Shown here: positions 5,385 through 6,412 of the stretch, piece by piece
Layout: each line of letters starts with the position of its first letter
How positions within the stretch are numbered: position 1 is the stretch's first letter
DNA from: an uncultured Lachnospiraceae bacterium
Lineage (GTDB): Bacteria; Bacillota; Clostridia; Lachnospirales; Lachnospiraceae
Assembly: GCA_910586555.1 (NCBI GenBank)
Contig: CAJUJY010000103.1
Location: forward strand, 1 to 6,412
Length of the DNA stretch: 6,412 nucleotides
Direction: 5' to 3'
Translations under genes and position numbers: made by a program
The notes under the pieces: generated by a model
The model's database searches: none
What the model was told of the DNA's origin: nothing
The model's input: only the letters and a program-made list of their open reading frames with translations

Positions 5385-6203
5385 TTATAATGCTGTACTA
5401 TTACTGTATAACATGCCATATTTTTCTTTAAATATTTTATTTGCCTTGTCTGTAAATATATAAGGTGTTGAAAACTGGCTTTCAAGCCCAGACTTTTTCC
5501 AGTCTGTCCACCACAAAAGATAAGGTTTTAATGGCAGTTTCCACTCTGTTTTAATATGCAGCCCGTCACGTATAATAACCCCGTCTTCTGCCATTATGCC
5601 AGCATTAAAATAAAACCTGGTTCCAGTCCTGTATTTGTTATTAGTATCCATAATTATCCTGCCAGCCTGTTTTGACATTACTACAATTTCTGATGAAACT
5701 TCCCCTTTTGAAAACATAATATAGTTAGAAAAATAATCTAAATCACCAAGGATTTTTCCAACTGGCATTTCTTCATTTATCTTTTTTTCCTGTTTTAATA
5801 AATTCCAGCTCCCGATATATCCATCTTTTAATATACCTTGCCCGTTTTCATAAGTTGTACTATGGACAAGAAAGCCTGGTTCATAGCTCCTCAATTTTTT
5901 TTCATTATATGAATGTCCTGCATATGCTTTTTCTACCTCAATAAGCCTCTTTTTTGGTATACACATAATTGCTTCATGGCCAAGTGCATTATTATAACTA
6001 ATAAAATCACCAGCCGCCATTTTCCAGTTTAAACTGCCTGTTTTTATCTTTGCTGTATAAACCCCGTTTTCACTTTGTCCACAGGCCATTCCAGCATCTT
6101 TTCCTTCTTCCAGTATAAAAATAATACAGTCCTTGGAATAATTCCTGCCTGTAACTGGATTAACCCTGCTTATTAAATCCAGTTTTTCAACAAAATTAAC
6201 CAT
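5385..6203 (-). CDS. conserved hypothetical protein, faint ADP-ribosyltransferase/KptA-like pattern
   Basis: This 272-residue soluble protein has no signal peptide or membrane segment. I do not recognise a named family. The first 100 residues contain GMACGQSENGVY (38-49) and a hydrophobic strand pattern. The second half starts with LVHSTTYENGQGILKDGYI (about 112-130), then FSNYIMFSKG (158-167), RIIMD (182-186), and RTGTRFYFNAGIMAEDGVIIRDGLHIK (192-218). A histidine strand followed by an N..IL.DG helix, then a short F-S strand, is the layout of KptA RNA 2'-phosphotransferases and PARP-like ADP-ribosyltransferases; H114 would be the NAD-contacting histidine. This is a pattern resemblance only, and no glutamate is assigned as catalytic. 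The start is supported by AAGGTGG four bases before the ATG. It is the first gene of a probable two-gene unit with DUF1810. Confidence 0.85.
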   Translation of the reverse strand: MVNFVEKLDLISRVNPVTGRNYSKDCIIFILEEGKDAGMACGQSENGVYTAKIKTGSLNWKMAAGDFISYNNALGHEAIMCIPKKRLIEVEKAYAGHSYNEKKLRSYEPGFLVHSTTYENGQGILKDGYIGSWNLLKQEKKINEEMPVGKILGDLDYFSNYIMFSKGEVSSEIVVMSKQAGRIIMDTNNKYRTGTRFYFNAGIMAEDGVIIRDGLHIKTEWKLPLKPYLLWWTDWKKSGLESQFSTPYIFTDKANKIFKEKYGMLYSNSTAL

Positions 6204-6280
6204 ATTTCCACCTTGCCTGTAAAAACTAGTTAAAATTTCTTATGATTCATTAACTTCTTGCATATATTTTCTGTGATATT

Positions 6281-6296
6281 AAACCTTTTCAGGTTT
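6281..6296 (-). other. small hairpin in the leader of the hypothetical-DUF1810 unit
   Basis: On the minus strand AAACCT-GAAA-AGGTTT forms a 6-bp stem closed by a GAAA tetraloop of the stable GNRA class. It lies about 10-25 nt after the predicted transcription start. There is no U-tract, so it is not a terminator. It may simply stabilise the 5' end of the transcript. Confidence 0.45.
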
Positions 6297-6312
6297 TATA
6301 AATTTAAAAATT

Positions 6313-6321
6313 ATTATAACA
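6313..6321 (-). promoter_or_regulatory. extended -10 promoter of the hypothetical-DUF1810 unit
   Basis: On the minus strand TGT-TATAAT (6321-6313) is a perfect extended -10 box. The -35 region at 17 bases is poor (TAGTAA). An extended -10 can work without a good -35. The predicted start near 6306 gives a leader of about 100 nt. The rest of 6204-6412 shows no gene. Confidence 0.55.
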
Positions 6322-6412
6322 TACACTGCCATATTTTACTATAATTTATTATTACAGGCCACGGAAATCAATTTTCAAAAATCTCACAAATCTTGGAAGA
6401 CTCAAGTAAGCA

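Noticed and set aside
5372..5397. TACAGCA / TGCTGTA dyad as a terminator between the hypothetical and DUF1810 genes
   Set aside because: On the minus strand the right arm is followed by A residues instead of U, and the loop is 12 bases, so it is not an intrinsic terminator for that operon.

Overview
The window looks like accessory chromosome of a low-GC, Gram-positive Clostridia-type bacterium, possibly a gut Lachnospiraceae. This rests on the AT-rich codons (frequent ATA and TTA), strong AGGAGG-type ribosome binding sites, an Lsa-type ABC-F gene, and a teichoic-acid-type glycerophosphotransferase. The taxonomic placement is inference; nothing here fixes a genus.

Layout. Positions 1-499 hold no convincing gene but contain a large imperfect hairpin (256-406) built from long inverted arms. 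A minus-strand operon follows (read right to left, 3457 to 500). It has a sigma-A-type promoter (3457-3429), a long leader, an ABC-F ATPase of the Lsa-like ribosomal protection class (2859-1342), and a GTGA-overlapping P-loop kinase-like protein (1345-500). Diverging from it on the plus strand is a gene for a CDP-glycerol glycerophosphotransferase-like enzyme (3586-4839) with its own promoter (3498-3526). It ends in a 19-bp perfect hairpin that also serves the converging minus-strand pair on the right. That pair is a conserved hypothetical protein with a faint ADP-ribosyltransferase-like pattern (6203-5385) followed by a DUF1810 protein (5329-4889), with an extended -10 promoter near 6318.

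The most interesting object is the leader of the ABC-F gene. Read on the minus strand, it carries a strong ribosome binding site, a three-codon ORF (Met-Arg-Ile-stop), and then four RNA segments. Segments 1:2 pair over 13 bp and segments 3:4 form an intrinsic terminator followed by a U-tract. Segment 2 can instead pair with segment 3 to destroy the terminator. Segment 1 begins three bases after the uORF stop, so a ribosome stalled by a drug on the uORF would mask it and switch the leader to read-through. This is a complete attenuator for antibiotic-induced expression of the ABC-F gene and the kinase behind it. Between the terminator and the ABC-F gene lies an unexplained run of five hairpins (2910-3073), including a C9 tract, which looks inserted.

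How the genes work together: the left operon is most simply a drug-inducible ribosome-protection unit with a kinase of unknown substrate. The plus-strand gene belongs to cell-envelope polymer synthesis. The right pair has no established function. No mobile-element gene, tRNA, rRNA or CRISPR array was seen.
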